Below, one piece after another: positions 7,189 to 14,837 of a stretch of 27,488 bases of DNA; position 1 is the stretch's first letter; each line of letters opens with the position of its first letter. The stretch covers positions 1-27,488 of the forward strand of contig DASWTK010000096.1 in NCBI GenBank assembly GCA_036402175.1, given 5' to 3'. Made by a program: the position numbers and the translations under genes. The notes beneath the pieces are model-generated. The model was given only the letters and a program-made list of their open reading frames with translations. It had not been told where the DNA came from and made no database searches. Source of the stretch: DASPKM01 sp036402175 (lineage in GTDB: Bacteria; Bacteroidota; Bacteroidia; Chitinophagales; Chitinophagaceae).

Positions 7189-7415
7189 AAAGATTTCTTC
7201 AAATACTAAGTCTTCCGTTCATTGCCCTGATAAAATTCTATCAATGGGTGATCTCGCCGGTCATTGGACCTAAATGCAGGTTTACACCCACCTGCTCTCA
7301 CTATGCGGTGGAAGCTTTGAAAAAACACGGCTTGTTCAAAGGCATGTGGCTGACGGTAAAACGCATTTCCCGTTGTCATCCATGGGGCGGCCACGGATAC
7401 GATCCTGTTCCTTAA
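7185..7415 (+). CDS. yidD: Membrane protein insertion efficiency factor YidD
   Basis: A 76-aa small protein, typical YidD length. It has a short hydrophobic/amphipathic N-terminus (FLQILSLPFIALIKFYQWVI) and the family motifs KCRFTPTCSHYAVEALKKHG and RISRCHPWGGHGYDPVP with three conserved cysteines. In other bacteria YidD sits at the inner face of the cytoplasmic membrane and aids YidC/Sec-dependent insertion. Its ATG overlaps the rnpA stop (ATGA), indicating translational coupling. It ends 6 bp from the end of the convergent lipoprotein gene. Confidence 0.95.
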   Translation: MKRFLQILSLPFIALIKFYQWVISPVIGPKCRFTPTCSHYAVEALKKHGLFKGMWLTVKRISRCHPWGGHGYDPVP

Positions 7416-7421
7416 TTTAAT

Positions 7422-8057
7422 TTATTGACCTGCATCCGGTGGAGTACCCGGCCCAAATCTCTTAAGCAGGTCATTCAACGTTTCGCGCTTTTGCTTGTTT
7501 GTAAAAAACTTATAGATCTCGGTTGCTTTACCGGAATCATCCACTTCAACTTTGTATGGGATGCCTTTATAGGGGCCGATGATCTTTACACTGGCGTTGG
7601 TACTGATCTTTTTAATATTCCAGGGAATGATGAAGTATGTTTTCTTTTCATCACTGGTATTCTTTCCTTCGATCAGTTGACGGGTGCTGTCTATCATTCG
7701 CTCAAGCTGTTCGCCAGAAATAGCGGTTGTTCTTTCCGCTGCGCTGTAATTCACAATCCCTCCCACAAGTGTATCTACTTTCAGGTTCAACAGGTAAATG
7801 CCATCTTCCGCAAGATCAAATGTCTTAACGCCATCGGGACTTTCAATATTCAGTGTGATCTTGTCGCCTGAATTAAATTCTATTTCCTGCTCAGTATGTG
7901 TATTGCCCGGATCAAGTTTGATCTTTTGCTTGCTTTCGTCCATGGTCATTTTTCCATTGGCCATGATGACAACTTTTTTCATATGGTTTGATGAACAGGC
8001 TGCAAGTACAAAAATTGCAAGGCAGATAATCGCAAGGGAAGAAATATGTCTTGTCAT
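7422..8057 (-). CDS. Lipoprotein of unknown function
   Basis: A 211-aa predicted lipoprotein. The frame is open from 8102, but the ATG at 8057 gives a clean lipoprotein signal MTRHISSLAIICLAIFVLAAC, with the lipobox Cys at 21, so this start is preferred. The mature part is soluble and mostly predicted beta (KVVIMANGKMTMDES, GDKITLNIESPDGVKTFDLAEDG, ASVKIIGPYKGIPYKVEVDDSG). No known domain or catalytic motif is recognised. It is downstream of the superoxide dismutase gene but separated by a strong terminator, so it is probably transcribed alone. It converges on yidD with a 6-bp gap. Confidence 0.82.
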   Translation of the reverse strand: MTRHISSLAIICLAIFVLAACSSNHMKKVVIMANGKMTMDESKQKIKLDPGNTHTEQEIEFNSGDKITLNIESPDGVKTFDLAEDGIYLLNLKVDTLVGGIVNYSAAERTTAISGEQLERMIDSTRQLIEGKNTSDEKKTYFIIPWNIKKISTNASVKIIGPYKGIPYKVEVDDSGKATEIYKFFTNKQKRETLNDLLKRFGPGTPPDAGQ

Positions 8058-8069
8058 AGTATTTAATTG

Positions 8070-8098
8070 AAAAAAAATGATCCCGCGCAGGCGGGATC
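8070..8098 (-). terminator. Rho-independent terminator of the superoxide dismutase gene
   Basis: On the minus strand GATCCCGC pairs with GCGGGATC (8079-8086 and 8091-8098 on the plus strand) around a 4-nt loop. It is followed by A and then eight T residues (plus-strand A run 8070-8077). It lies 25 bp after the stop codon of the dismutase gene. Confidence 0.92.
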
Positions 8099-8123
8099 GC
8101 AAGTAATGAAATTTTTTTGAAAA

Positions 8124-8732
8124 CTATCTGGAAGCCGCGTCAAATCGTTCCTGAACCTTGCTCCAGTTCACAACATTCCAGAAGGCGTTCAGGTAATCAG
8201 CGCGTTTGTTCTGATACTTCAGGTAATAGGCGTGTTCCCAGACATCCACTCCAAGAACAGGTGTGCCTTTTACTTCGGCAACATCCATAAGGGGATTATC
8301 CTGGTTGGGTGTAGATGAAATTTCCAGTTTACCATCTTTTACAATCAGCCATGCCCAGCCCGATCCGAACCTGGTCATACCGGCATTATTGAATTTCTCT
8401 TTGAATGCGTCGAACGACCCAAAGACGCTGTTGATCGCTTCGGCTAGTTTGCCGCCTGGCTGGCCTCCGGCTTTTGGCCCGATGATTTCCCAGAAAAAGC
8501 TGTGGTTCCAGTGACCGCCGCCATTATTCCTGACAGCCGGGCTGATTGAACCAGCGCTTTTTACCAGTTCTTCCAACGATTTATTTTCATGCTGGCCTCC
8601 CGCGATGGCTTTGTTTAAATTATCTACATAAGCCTGGTGGTGCTTCCCATGATGTATCTGCATGGTCTGCGTATCAATGTGAGGTTCCAATGCATCGTGC
8701 GCGTAAGGTAGTGCTGGTAGTGTGAATGCCAT
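8124..8732 (-). CDS. sodA: Superoxide dismutase, Mn-type (Fe/Mn family)
   Basis: A 202-aa enzyme that disproportionates superoxide to hydrogen peroxide and oxygen in the cytosol. The start is placed at ATG 8732 (MAFTLPALPYAHDALEPHID), the standard N-terminus; the 14 residues upstream do not look like a signal peptide. Metal ligands are His27 (QIHHGKHHQAY), His77 (GGHWNHSFFW), Asp163 and His167 (DVWEHAYYLKY). Gly at the GGH position (72) together with Gln144 in PNQDNPLM is the manganese-type pattern, though cambialistic use cannot be excluded. A -7 promoter element lies 40 bp upstream and a strong terminator follows, so it is probably monocistronic. Confidence 0.95.
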   Translation of the reverse strand: MAFTLPALPYAHDALEPHIDTQTMQIHHGKHHQAYVDNLNKAIAGGQHENKSLEELVKSAGSISPAVRNNGGGHWNHSFFWEIIGPKAGGQPGGKLAEAINSVFGSFDAFKEKFNNAGMTRFGSGWAWLIVKDGKLEISSTPNQDNPLMDVAEVKGTPVLGVDVWEHAYYLKYQNKRADYLNAFWNVVNWSKVQERFDAASR

Positions 8733-8771
8733 AGCTAAGAATTTAAAAATGAAAGATCTTCTAAAGGAGAG

Positions 8772-8779
8772 CAAATTTA
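8772..8779 (-). promoter_or_regulatory. Bacteroidota -7 element for the superoxide dismutase gene
   Basis: Minus strand TAAATTTG matches TAnnTTTG exactly, 40 bp upstream of the start codon. I see no clear TTG at -33. Confidence 0.5.
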
Positions 8780-8842
8780 AGGCAGGCTCAGTTTAAAAAG
8801 CGTTGGAAGGTCGAATTGTTCCGGTATTCGAAACTGATATGA

Positions 8843-8891
8843 CATCATTGCCGGATTTTGCGGGTTTGTTACCGGCCTGGCGGCAATGATG
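8843..8891 (-). other. Inverted repeat downstream of the deaminase gene
   Basis: CATCATTGCCG (8843-8853) and CGGCAATGATG (8881-8891) are perfect 11-bp inverted arms separated by 27 nt. It lies 3' of the deaminase gene and could stabilise or end its transcript, but no T run follows on the minus strand. Confidence 0.5.
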
Positions 8892-8940
8892 GCGGATCCA
8901 CCGATCGATTATTGGTGGGATAAGCCATAATGGAAACCGG

Positions 8941-9378
8941 TCATCGCTTGCTGCGGAAAAAACTCTTCATCAGTTCACCGCATTCGTCTTTTAATATGCC
9001 GTGTATGAGTTCGGTTTTGGGATGGAAAGGCCAGTTGTAGCCCGTGGTTTTTTTGTAGCCGTTCTTTTCGTCTTCTGCCCCATACACAATTCTTTTGATC
9101 TTACTCCAGTACAAAGCACCGGCGCACATCAGGCAGGGTTCAATAGTGATGTAGATCGTTGCGTCGGGAAGATACTTTGACCCGAGATGATTGAAGGCGG
9201 AAGTAAGCGCGATGATCTCGGCATGAGCTGTTGGATCATTCAGTCGTTCTGTCTGATTATAACCTCTGGCAATTACACGCTCATTCATTACTATCACTGC
9301 ACCTACAGGAATTTCACCATCATCAAAAGCTTTGCGGGCCTCCTTCAGCGCCTGCATCATGTAATATTCATCGGTCAT
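8941..9378 (-). CDS. tadA: tRNA adenosine deaminase TadA-like / nucleoside deaminase
   Basis: A 145-aa zinc-dependent cytidine/deoxycytidylate-deaminase-fold protein. It has the zinc and catalytic motif HAE (His52, Glu54) and PCLMC (Cys82, Cys85), preceded by EIPVGAVIV, and the downstream RIVYGAEDEKNG segment. These fit TadA, which converts adenosine-34 to inosine in the tRNA-Arg(ACG) anticodon; related guanine deaminases share the fold, so the exact substrate is an inference. Length is slightly short of E. coli TadA but typical for the family. The relic LytTR frame ends 10 bp upstream of its start. Confidence 0.88.
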   Translation of the reverse strand: MTDEYYMMQALKEARKAFDDGEIPVGAVIVMNERVIARGYNQTERLNDPTAHAEIIALTSAFNHLGSKYLPDATIYITIEPCLMCAGALYWSKIKRIVYGAEDEKNGYKKTTGYNWPFHPKTELIHGILKDECGELMKSFFRSKR

Positions 9379-9387
9379 TCAATGAAA

Positions 9388-9597
9388 TTAGAACATTTCT
9401 TTTAACCGGCAGTGGGGAGATATGGGCGATTGAAGGGCAGTTATCAGCTCGCTCGTGAAGGTTTTTATTTTCCCGATAGAAACTATAATCGACCGGTGGG
9501 TGCGAATGAATTGCTTTTCAGGAAGCATGGCTACAACTGCTGTCATCGACTGTTTGGTGATGATCGTTCCGGCTGATAAAGGGCAGGTGTCTTTATC
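9388..9597 (-). pseudogene. Relic of a LytTR DNA-binding domain (response-regulator fragment)
   Basis: Translating the minus strand from 9597 to the stop at 9388-9390 gives an open 69-codon stretch without a start in its conserved part. It contains ITKQSMTAVVAMLPEKQFIR followed by THRSIIVSIGKIKTF. This is the hallmark core of LytTR domains (…MLP…FIRxHRSxIV…KI…), which are the DNA-binding half of LytTR response regulators common in Bacteroidota. The receiver domain and the first strands of LytTR are missing, with an in-frame TGA immediately upstream. The final turn (PISPHCRLKEMF) is degenerate. The fragment begins where the neighbouring gene ends (stop at 9593-9595). No function is expected. 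Confidence 0.75.
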
Positions 9598-10204
9598 TCA
9601 CATATTTCCAGTTCCTGATCTTTCCCTCGGTGAGCCATTCAATGGTGGTTGCGATCCGCTTGTCTCTTGTAGCTTCTGTCTTGGCTTCGGTGATCCATTC
9701 TACATACTCACGCTTATGCGAGGGGCTGAAATTTTCAAATGTTTTCAATGCTGCCTTATTTTTCTTCAGGGCCGACAGCAATTCAGGAGGAGTTTGGGGT
9801 TCTTTTTTTGGCGCTGCCTTTGTTCTGGAAACAAGTTTTATTTCGTCTTCATTCAGGTGAACAGCTTCCTGGATATATGCAGTCAGTATTTTGTCAGATG
9901 GAAGATCTTTCAATGAACTGATCTTACCAAAATGCCCCATGCCGGTATCGCCATGCCGGTTCAATAATTGTTTTTCATCTTTCAGCAGCGCTGCCTTCCA
10001 GAATCCAAAGCTGCAATGTTGTTTGAATGCCGCCATGCTGCAGAGAATACCCTTATACTCGAAATGCGGGAAGCTCCATTTCATAGTTTCCTGAACCTGG
10101 GGACAGGCCTTGTGCACCAATTCACGCAAATGTTCAAGAATCGGTTGAGCAAACGGAGCGGCTTTTTGAATGTATGCGTCAATACGCGGATCGTATGCAG
10201 GCAT
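9593..10204 (-). CDS. DUF1801 / YdeI (OmpD-associated) family protein
   Basis: A 203-aa soluble protein with no signal peptide. The N-terminal half (about 15-125) resembles DUF1801, with the typical CPQVQETMKWSFPHFEYKG segment and a conserved Phe/Trp-rich core (HCSFGFWKAALL). The C-terminal part (about 135-200) matches the YdeI/OmdA type: PPELLSALKKNKAALKTFEN, then SPSHKREYVEWITEAKTEAT and a helical tail with TRDKRIATTIEWL. The family is linked to cationic peptide or bacteriocin tolerance in some bacteria, but the biochemical role is unknown. It is divergent from the TonB-receptor-like gene at 10319, sharing a 114-bp intergenic region. Confidence 0.85.
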   Translation of the reverse strand: MPAYDPRIDAYIQKAAPFAQPILEHLRELVHKACPQVQETMKWSFPHFEYKGILCSMAAFKQHCSFGFWKAALLKDEKQLLNRHGDTGMGHFGKISSLKDLPSDKILTAYIQEAVHLNEDEIKLVSRTKAAPKKEPQTPPELLSALKKNKAALKTFENFSPSHKREYVEWITEAKTEATRDKRIATTIEWLTEGKIRNWKYVR

Positions 10205-10318
10205 AATTGTAGATTTTATTCTTTGGGGAAGGAGCGTTTCATGATATGAATATAAGTCGTGTAATTCAATTGTTAAAACGCGAATGCCTTACAGAAACTG
10301 CGGCTATTTTTACAGCTT

Positions 10319-12736
10319 ATGTCGCCCAACCTTTCACCAGTAATTCATAGGCTTTCGGTAATTGTCTTCCTGTTGGTGTCGGGTACGGCATTCGCACAGC
10401 AAACGAGGGTTGGTTTCAGGATCGTAAATCCGAAAGATCAGCCGGTTTCATTTGCATCGGTTAAGGTGCAGTCAATAGCCGATACTTCACTTGTATGGCA
10501 GAATGTTGCCGATACCAATGGATTGGTGAAGTTCGATCTGTTGTTGAACAGCCAGTATAAAGTGATCGTCACTTCTGTCAACTATGCTCCTGTTGAAAGA
10601 AGGATCACCATTAAAGGAAACAATCCGGTCTTCACGTTTACAACAGAAACAACTTCGGCCACACTTGGAAACGTTACAGTAACAGCCACCAGGCCACTGA
10701 TGCGGCAGGAAGACGACAAAACGATAGTAGATCCTGAAAACCTTGCGCTCAGTTCCACCAACGCGTATGAGATACTCGAAAAAACACCCGGTCTGTTTGT
10801 TGACCAGGACGGAAATATTTACCTGAACAGTACCACCCCGGCTACTATTTACATCAATGGACGCGAACAAAAGATGAGCACTGCAGATATCGCAACCATG
10901 CTCAAAAGCCTTCCTCCAAATTCAATAGCCAGCATCGAGATCATGCGAACGCCTTCGGCCAGGTACGATGCATCGGGGAGTGGGGGCATTGTAAATGTTG
11001 TGCTTAAAAAAGGCGTAAGGATCGGGCTCACCGGAAGCATCCATGCGGGAGTGGTTCAAGGGGTTTATGGCAACAGGTTTTCCGGCATAAATATCAATAA
11101 CAGTAATGGAAAACTGAGCTCATACCTGAATCTTCAGTTCAGCGACAGGAATACTTATGAGCAAATTAAAACCGATCGCATTTTTGCGCCGGACTCGTTG
11201 TTAAGTCAGGACGCCTTTACCAAATATCCAACTCACAGTTACTATGCGGGCTACGGCCTGGGTTACCAGCTGAATGCAAAATGGGAGGTTAATTACGACG
11301 GAAGGCTGAGCTATAACAATTTCAGGAATCGTAGCATCAACCTATCTGAGATCAATAAAATAAGCACCGGCGAGTTGATCACCAGAAATGAGGCGAGTGT
11401 GCAGAACAAGGGGAAGAGTTACAACATCAACCAAAGCGTTACATTGAAGCACAAACTGGATTCGCTGGGTTCGGAATGGACCAATGATGTTTCTTTTACT
11501 TATGCACCCAACAGATCGGGCCAGGATTTTACAACAGTTTTTTTCAGCCCGCAATTCCCGCAATCGGGTGGCGATGGAGATATTGATAATACACTCCGGT
11601 TCTTGTCGGTGCAAAGCAATTTTATAAAAAAACTTCCAAAACAGATCACACTCGAAACCGGGTTGAAAACAACCAACGTCTGGTTCAGCAACGAGACCGA
11701 CTATTTCCGTCAGTCAGGAGGCAACCGGGTAAAAGACGGTTTCCGAACGCGTTCTTATTCCTATACCGAAAACATTCATTCCGCTTATGCGCAGGCTTCT
11801 AAGAATATTTCGGGTTTTATACTGAAGGCCGGAGTGAGGATGGAGAACACAAATATGAAGGGGCGCCAGAAAGTGCCCGCCGATACTTCGTTCACGCAGC
11901 ATCGTACCGATCTCTTTCCTTATGTGTATCTGAGTAAGGACATCATGAAGATCGCTGGTTATGAACTGCGGGCTTATCTTGTATTTCGTCGTTCTATAAA
12001 CAGGCCGGCTTATGAATATCTTAATCCATTTCCCCGTTATATCGATCAATATCTTTTTGAAACCGGCAATCCTTCATTGCGACCTCAATTCACTTTGAAC
12101 TATGAGGCCAATGTTTCTATTGATGAACGCCCAATACTTGCCATCGGGTTTAATGATACGAAGGACATTTTCACGCAGGTGATATACCAGGCCGACAGCA
12201 GCCGAAGCCTGGCTTACCGTACCTACGACAACCTTGGAAGCAATAAGGAAATGTATTTCCGCGCGTTGGGCGCCATACCTCCGGGCAAGAAATATTTTTT
12301 TGTAGTTGGAACGCAATACAACCACAATTTCTACCAGGGTCTTTATGAAAATGCACCGCTTTCATTCAAGCGCGGTAGCTGGACCATCTTTACTTATCAC
12401 ACATTAAAAGTTACTCCGCTTACACAGTTAACCCTGAATGGCTTTGCGCGGTTCAACGGTCAGCTGCAGTTTTATGAACTCAGCTCATTCGGTTCATTGA
12501 ATATGAGCGTATCACAGCAATTCCTGAAGAAGAAACTGACGGTTACGTTAAGCGCCTGGGATCTGTTCTTTACTAATAACAACCGGTTTACTATTAAGCA
12601 GGGATCGGTAAATGCAAACGGATTCAGAGAAGGGGATACGAGGCGGTTTGGGTTGAACCTGAGGTATAATTTTGGGATCAGGAAGAAAGAAGAGAATGGA
12701 ATGTTGGATGTGGAGTCGCCGGAAAAGAATAATTAG
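10319..12736 (+). CDS. TonB-dependent-receptor-like outer membrane beta-barrel protein
   Basis: An 805-aa outer-membrane protein. Residues 1-26 are a signal peptide (cleavage after AFA). Residues ~28-110 form a carboxypeptidase-regulatory-like beta-sandwich (FRIVNPKDQPVSFASVKVQS). A plug-like domain follows: NVTVTATRPLMRQEDDKTIV, LEKTPGLFVDQDGNIYL, IEIMRTPSARYDASGSGGIV. The rest is a long barrel of the outer-membrane beta-barrel type found in many Bacteroidota. The barrel ends LNLRYNFGI, followed by a charged tail of about 18 residues, so there is no terminal aromatic residue. There is no SusD partner, sigma factor or STN domain, so it is a stand-alone receptor or surface protein of unknown substrate. 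Confidence 0.88.
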   Translation: MSPNLSPVIHRLSVIVFLLVSGTAFAQQTRVGFRIVNPKDQPVSFASVKVQSIADTSLVWQNVADTNGLVKFDLLLNSQYKVIVTSVNYAPVERRITIKGNNPVFTFTTETTSATLGNVTVTATRPLMRQEDDKTIVDPENLALSSTNAYEILEKTPGLFVDQDGNIYLNSTTPATIYINGREQKMSTADIATMLKSLPPNSIASIEIMRTPSARYDASGSGGIVNVVLKKGVRIGLTGSIHAGVVQGVYGNRFSGININNSNGKLSSYLNLQFSDRNTYEQIKTDRIFAPDSLLSQDAFTKYPTHSYYAGYGLGYQLNAKWEVNYDGRLSYNNFRNRSINLSEINKISTGELITRNEASVQNKGKSYNINQSVTLKHKLDSLGSEWTNDVSFTYAPNRSGQDFTTVFFSPQFPQSGGDGDIDNTLRFLSVQSNFIKKLPKQITLETGLKTTNVWFSNETDYFRQSGGNRVKDGFRTRSYSYTENIHSAYAQASKNISGFILKAGVRMENTNMKGRQKVPADTSFTQHRTDLFPYVYLSKDIMKIAGYELRAYLVFRRSINRPAYEYLNPFPRYIDQYLFETGNPSLRPQFTLNYEANVSIDERPILAIGFNDTKDIFTQVIYQADSSRSLAYRTYDNLGSNKEMYFRALGAIPPGKKYFFVVGTQYNHNFYQGLYENAPLSFKRGSWTIFTYHTLKVTPLTQLTLNGFARFNGQLQFYELSSFGSLNMSVSQQFLKKKLTVTLSAWDLFFTNNNRFTIKQGSVNANGFREGDTRRFGLNLRYNFGIRKKEENGMLDVESPEKNN

Positions 12737-12807
12737 ATAATTTGAGGATTGGAGGATGGAGTAGTTAATTGGCCAATTTTGCCAATAAGCCAATAAGCAA
12801 ATTAGGG
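12731..12807. repeat. Dispersed modular intergenic repeat, copy C (inverted)
   Basis: The reverse complement of 12732-12757 reads TCCTCCAATCCTCAAATTAT followed by CTAATT, one mismatch from the matching part of copy A (5446-5472). It is followed by a TTGGCCAATTTTGCCAATAA module that corresponds to the inverted GGCTAAATTGGCTAATTA module of copy A, and by a GCCAATAA tandem. It begins just inside the end of the receptor gene. Confidence 0.55.
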
Positions 12808-12846
12808 GATGTGATTTGTTAATGATATGATTAATTTGGATGATAG

Positions 12847-13308
12847 ATGTATTCAAAGCAGGAATCTTCGAGGTTGAGGCAGGAGTTCTGGACGGTGTTT
12901 GGCAGGTATATGAATCCGGTTATTTCGGCTGAGGGTGAAAGGGTGAACTGGATCAATTATAAGACGGGGGAGAAACATGTGTTTTTCAGAATGGAGGCAG
13001 GGAGCAATCTGGCCACAATTGCTATTGAGCTTACACATCCCGATCATTCCATTCAGCAGTTATATTTTGAACATTTTCTTCAATTAAAACACGTACTGGA
13101 AAGCGAATTAGGCGAACCATGGGAATGGCAACTTCATGTAACAGATGAGCAGGGAAGAACAATCAGCCGGATCTATAAACAGATATCCAATGTGAGCTTA
13201 TTCCGGAAAGACGATTGGCCTGCCCTTATCTCATTCTTTAAAGAGCGGTTGATTGCACTGGACTCATTCTGGAGTAATGTAAAATATGGTTTTGAAGCGC
13301 TTCGCTGA
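12847..13308 (+). CDS. DUF4268 domain-containing protein
   Basis: A 153-aa cytosolic protein with no signal peptide or membrane segment. It resembles DUF4268: an FWTVFGRYMNP start, VNWINYKTGEKHVFFRME, an IAIELTHPDHSIQQLYFEHF core and a C-terminal FFKERLIALDSFWSNVK helix. This domain is often found alone in Bacteroidota or fused to restriction/DNA-repair-like modules, but its biochemical function is not established. Its stop codon abuts the stop codon of the convergent amidohydrolase gene (shared TGATCA). An upstream TTAATTTG at 12831 is close to a -7 element but imperfect. Confidence 0.82.
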   Translation: MYSKQESSRLRQEFWTVFGRYMNPVISAEGERVNWINYKTGEKHVFFRMEAGSNLATIAIELTHPDHSIQQLYFEHFLQLKHVLESELGEPWEWQLHVTDEQGRTISRIYKQISNVSLFRKDDWPALISFFKERLIALDSFWSNVKYGFEALR

Positions 13309-14673
13309 TCATTTCTTTTCCAGTGACTTCAACGTCGCGTCAATCCATTCTTTCGACAACCACTTTCCGTTGAGCACAACACCCTGTATGTTTTTTGTCT
13401 GACTGATATCTGCCAGCGGATTTCCATTTAACAACACCAGGTCCGCGATTGCTCCGGCTTTAATAGTGCCGAGGTCTTCTTTTTTATAGAAGCGACCAAC
13501 GTTGGAAGTCCCGGTGCGGATTGCCTGATAAGGAGTAAGTCCTGCGTCTACCAGGTATTTCAACTCATGATGGATAGAAAATCCCGGCACATCAAATACC
13601 TGTGGCGCGTCGGATCCCAACAGCAATCCTACTCCATACCTGTTACACGCATTGATCAGTTTTCGCCTCAGTTCTATGAAACGGTTTACAGAAGCTGCAT
13701 CGTATTTGGGATTGTTCATGAGATTTTTCTTTGAGTTCACCCATGAGTTCATTGTGGCCGGCGACATATAGATCATTTCAGGATCATTCCTGTATGCTTC
13801 AGCATCTTTACCAGGCGCGAACCAACGTTCGGCCAAGGATTGGGTTGGAACAACCCATATATTTTTTTCTCTGAGTGCGTTCATCAGCTTTGCGATCCGG
13901 CTTGTGTCGGCCTTATCAGCTGAAAGCATTCCGAATATTCCGTTATCTTGCTCGCTGATGTTTTCAATGCCAGGCACCAGGCTTTCCACGAACCCATCTA
14001 AATGTTCAATCGTCTCATAACCCGCATCAATCGCGCGCCAAACACCCACATCGTAAGAAACGTGACCGGCAAATGGCATGTTCATTTGTTTGGCAGCGCT
14101 TACAACCGCGGCGAAGTTCTCTTTAGTAAGCCCCGGATGCAATTTCATAAAATCGTAACCGGCATTTTTTTGCGAACGAACCGTGTCGGCAGCCTGTTGC
14201 GCCGTTTTGATGGAATTACCATTCAAAGAGGGACCGGATGTATAAAAACGCGGACCAAGTATTTCACCACTTTGGATCTTGCTTCTTAACTCCAGGTGCC
14301 GTGGATGGCCGAGCATTCCCCTGATGATAGTCACGCCGTTTGCCGCAAACAACAACAGCACTTCTTTCATAGGTTCAATGTTATCAATCGGCGGTACGTG
14401 CGCATGCATCTCTGCGAGCCCGGGCATCAGGTACTTTCCTTTTGCATCCACTACCTGCGCATTGTCAGGGTATTTTACCTTTCCGGGTTCACCAATTTCC
14501 CTGACACGGCCATTACTGATAACAACGGTTTTGTTTTCCAGTATCACTTCACGGTCCATCGGGATCACGTTCACATTTGTAAACACCAGATCACGCGTTG
14601 CCGTGTTGGATGATTGCTGTCCCTGACAGGAAAGAGCAATAAGTGCAACCAGGATTATTGATAAGTATTTCAT
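13309..14673 (-). CDS. Amidohydrolase-family lipoprotein (imidazolonepropionase/prolidase-like)
   Basis: A 454-aa metal-dependent hydrolase predicted to be membrane-anchored in the periplasm or outer membrane. The frame is open from 14748, but ATG 14673 gives a lipoprotein signal MKYLSIILVALIALSC (Cys16). The full amidohydrolase metal set is visible: His90 and His92 (GLAEMHAHVPP), Lys177 (FMKLHPG, likely carboxylated), His204 (FAGHVSYD), His224 (TIEHLDG) and Asp355 (LLGSDAPQ). The C-terminal composite domain has GTIKAGAIADLVLLNGNPL. The fold is shared by imidazolonepropionase-like enzymes and Xaa-Pro dipeptidases; the substrate cannot be told from sequence. It converges on the DUF4268 gene without any spacer. 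Confidence 0.9.
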   Translation of the reverse strand: MKYLSIILVALIALSCQGQQSSNTATRDLVFTNVNVIPMDREVILENKTVVISNGRVREIGEPGKVKYPDNAQVVDAKGKYLMPGLAEMHAHVPPIDNIEPMKEVLLLFAANGVTIIRGMLGHPRHLELRSKIQSGEILGPRFYTSGPSLNGNSIKTAQQAADTVRSQKNAGYDFMKLHPGLTKENFAAVVSAAKQMNMPFAGHVSYDVGVWRAIDAGYETIEHLDGFVESLVPGIENISEQDNGIFGMLSADKADTSRIAKLMNALREKNIWVVPTQSLAERWFAPGKDAEAYRNDPEMIYMSPATMNSWVNSKKNLMNNPKYDAASVNRFIELRRKLINACNRYGVGLLLGSDAPQVFDVPGFSIHHELKYLVDAGLTPYQAIRTGTSNVGRFYKKEDLGTIKAGAIADLVLLNGNPLADISQTKNIQGVVLNGKWLSKEWIDATLKSLEKK

Positions 14674-14778
14674 GCTGCAGAGTTTGAAGCGTTCAAATAA
14701 ATTTACTTCAATATCGGACATTGGCGTTCTAAAATCTGTGAACGGCATTTTTGAAACAGTTGGGGTTAATATTTGCAG

Positions 14779-14800
14779 AAAAAGGCTGGTGTCCGCAGCC
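14779..14800 (-). terminator. Probable terminator of the hflX/aldo-keto reductase unit
   Basis: On the minus strand GGCTG-CGGACAC-CAGCC is followed by TTTTT (plus-strand A run 14779-14783, stem 14784-14788/14796-14800). The stem is short (5 bp) but position and T run fit. It is about 40 bp after the reductase stop codon. Confidence 0.6.
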
Positions 14801-14837
14801 GGAAATCAATCCGGATCAAAAGGTATGGAGGTTTAAC

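Noticed and set aside
7425..7871. Plus-strand open frame of 148 aa
   Set aside because: Antisense to the lipoprotein gene, which has a proper lipobox; the plus-strand translation shows no domain.
9455..9916. Plus-strand open frame of 153 aa
   Set aside because: It is antisense to the DUF1801/YdeI gene and the LytTR relic, both of which have clear family signals on the minus strand.
10319..12736. Second SusC-type uptake locus
   Set aside because: The 805-aa receptor-like protein has no SusD partner, no STN domain and no sigma/FecR pair, so it is not a SusCD system.
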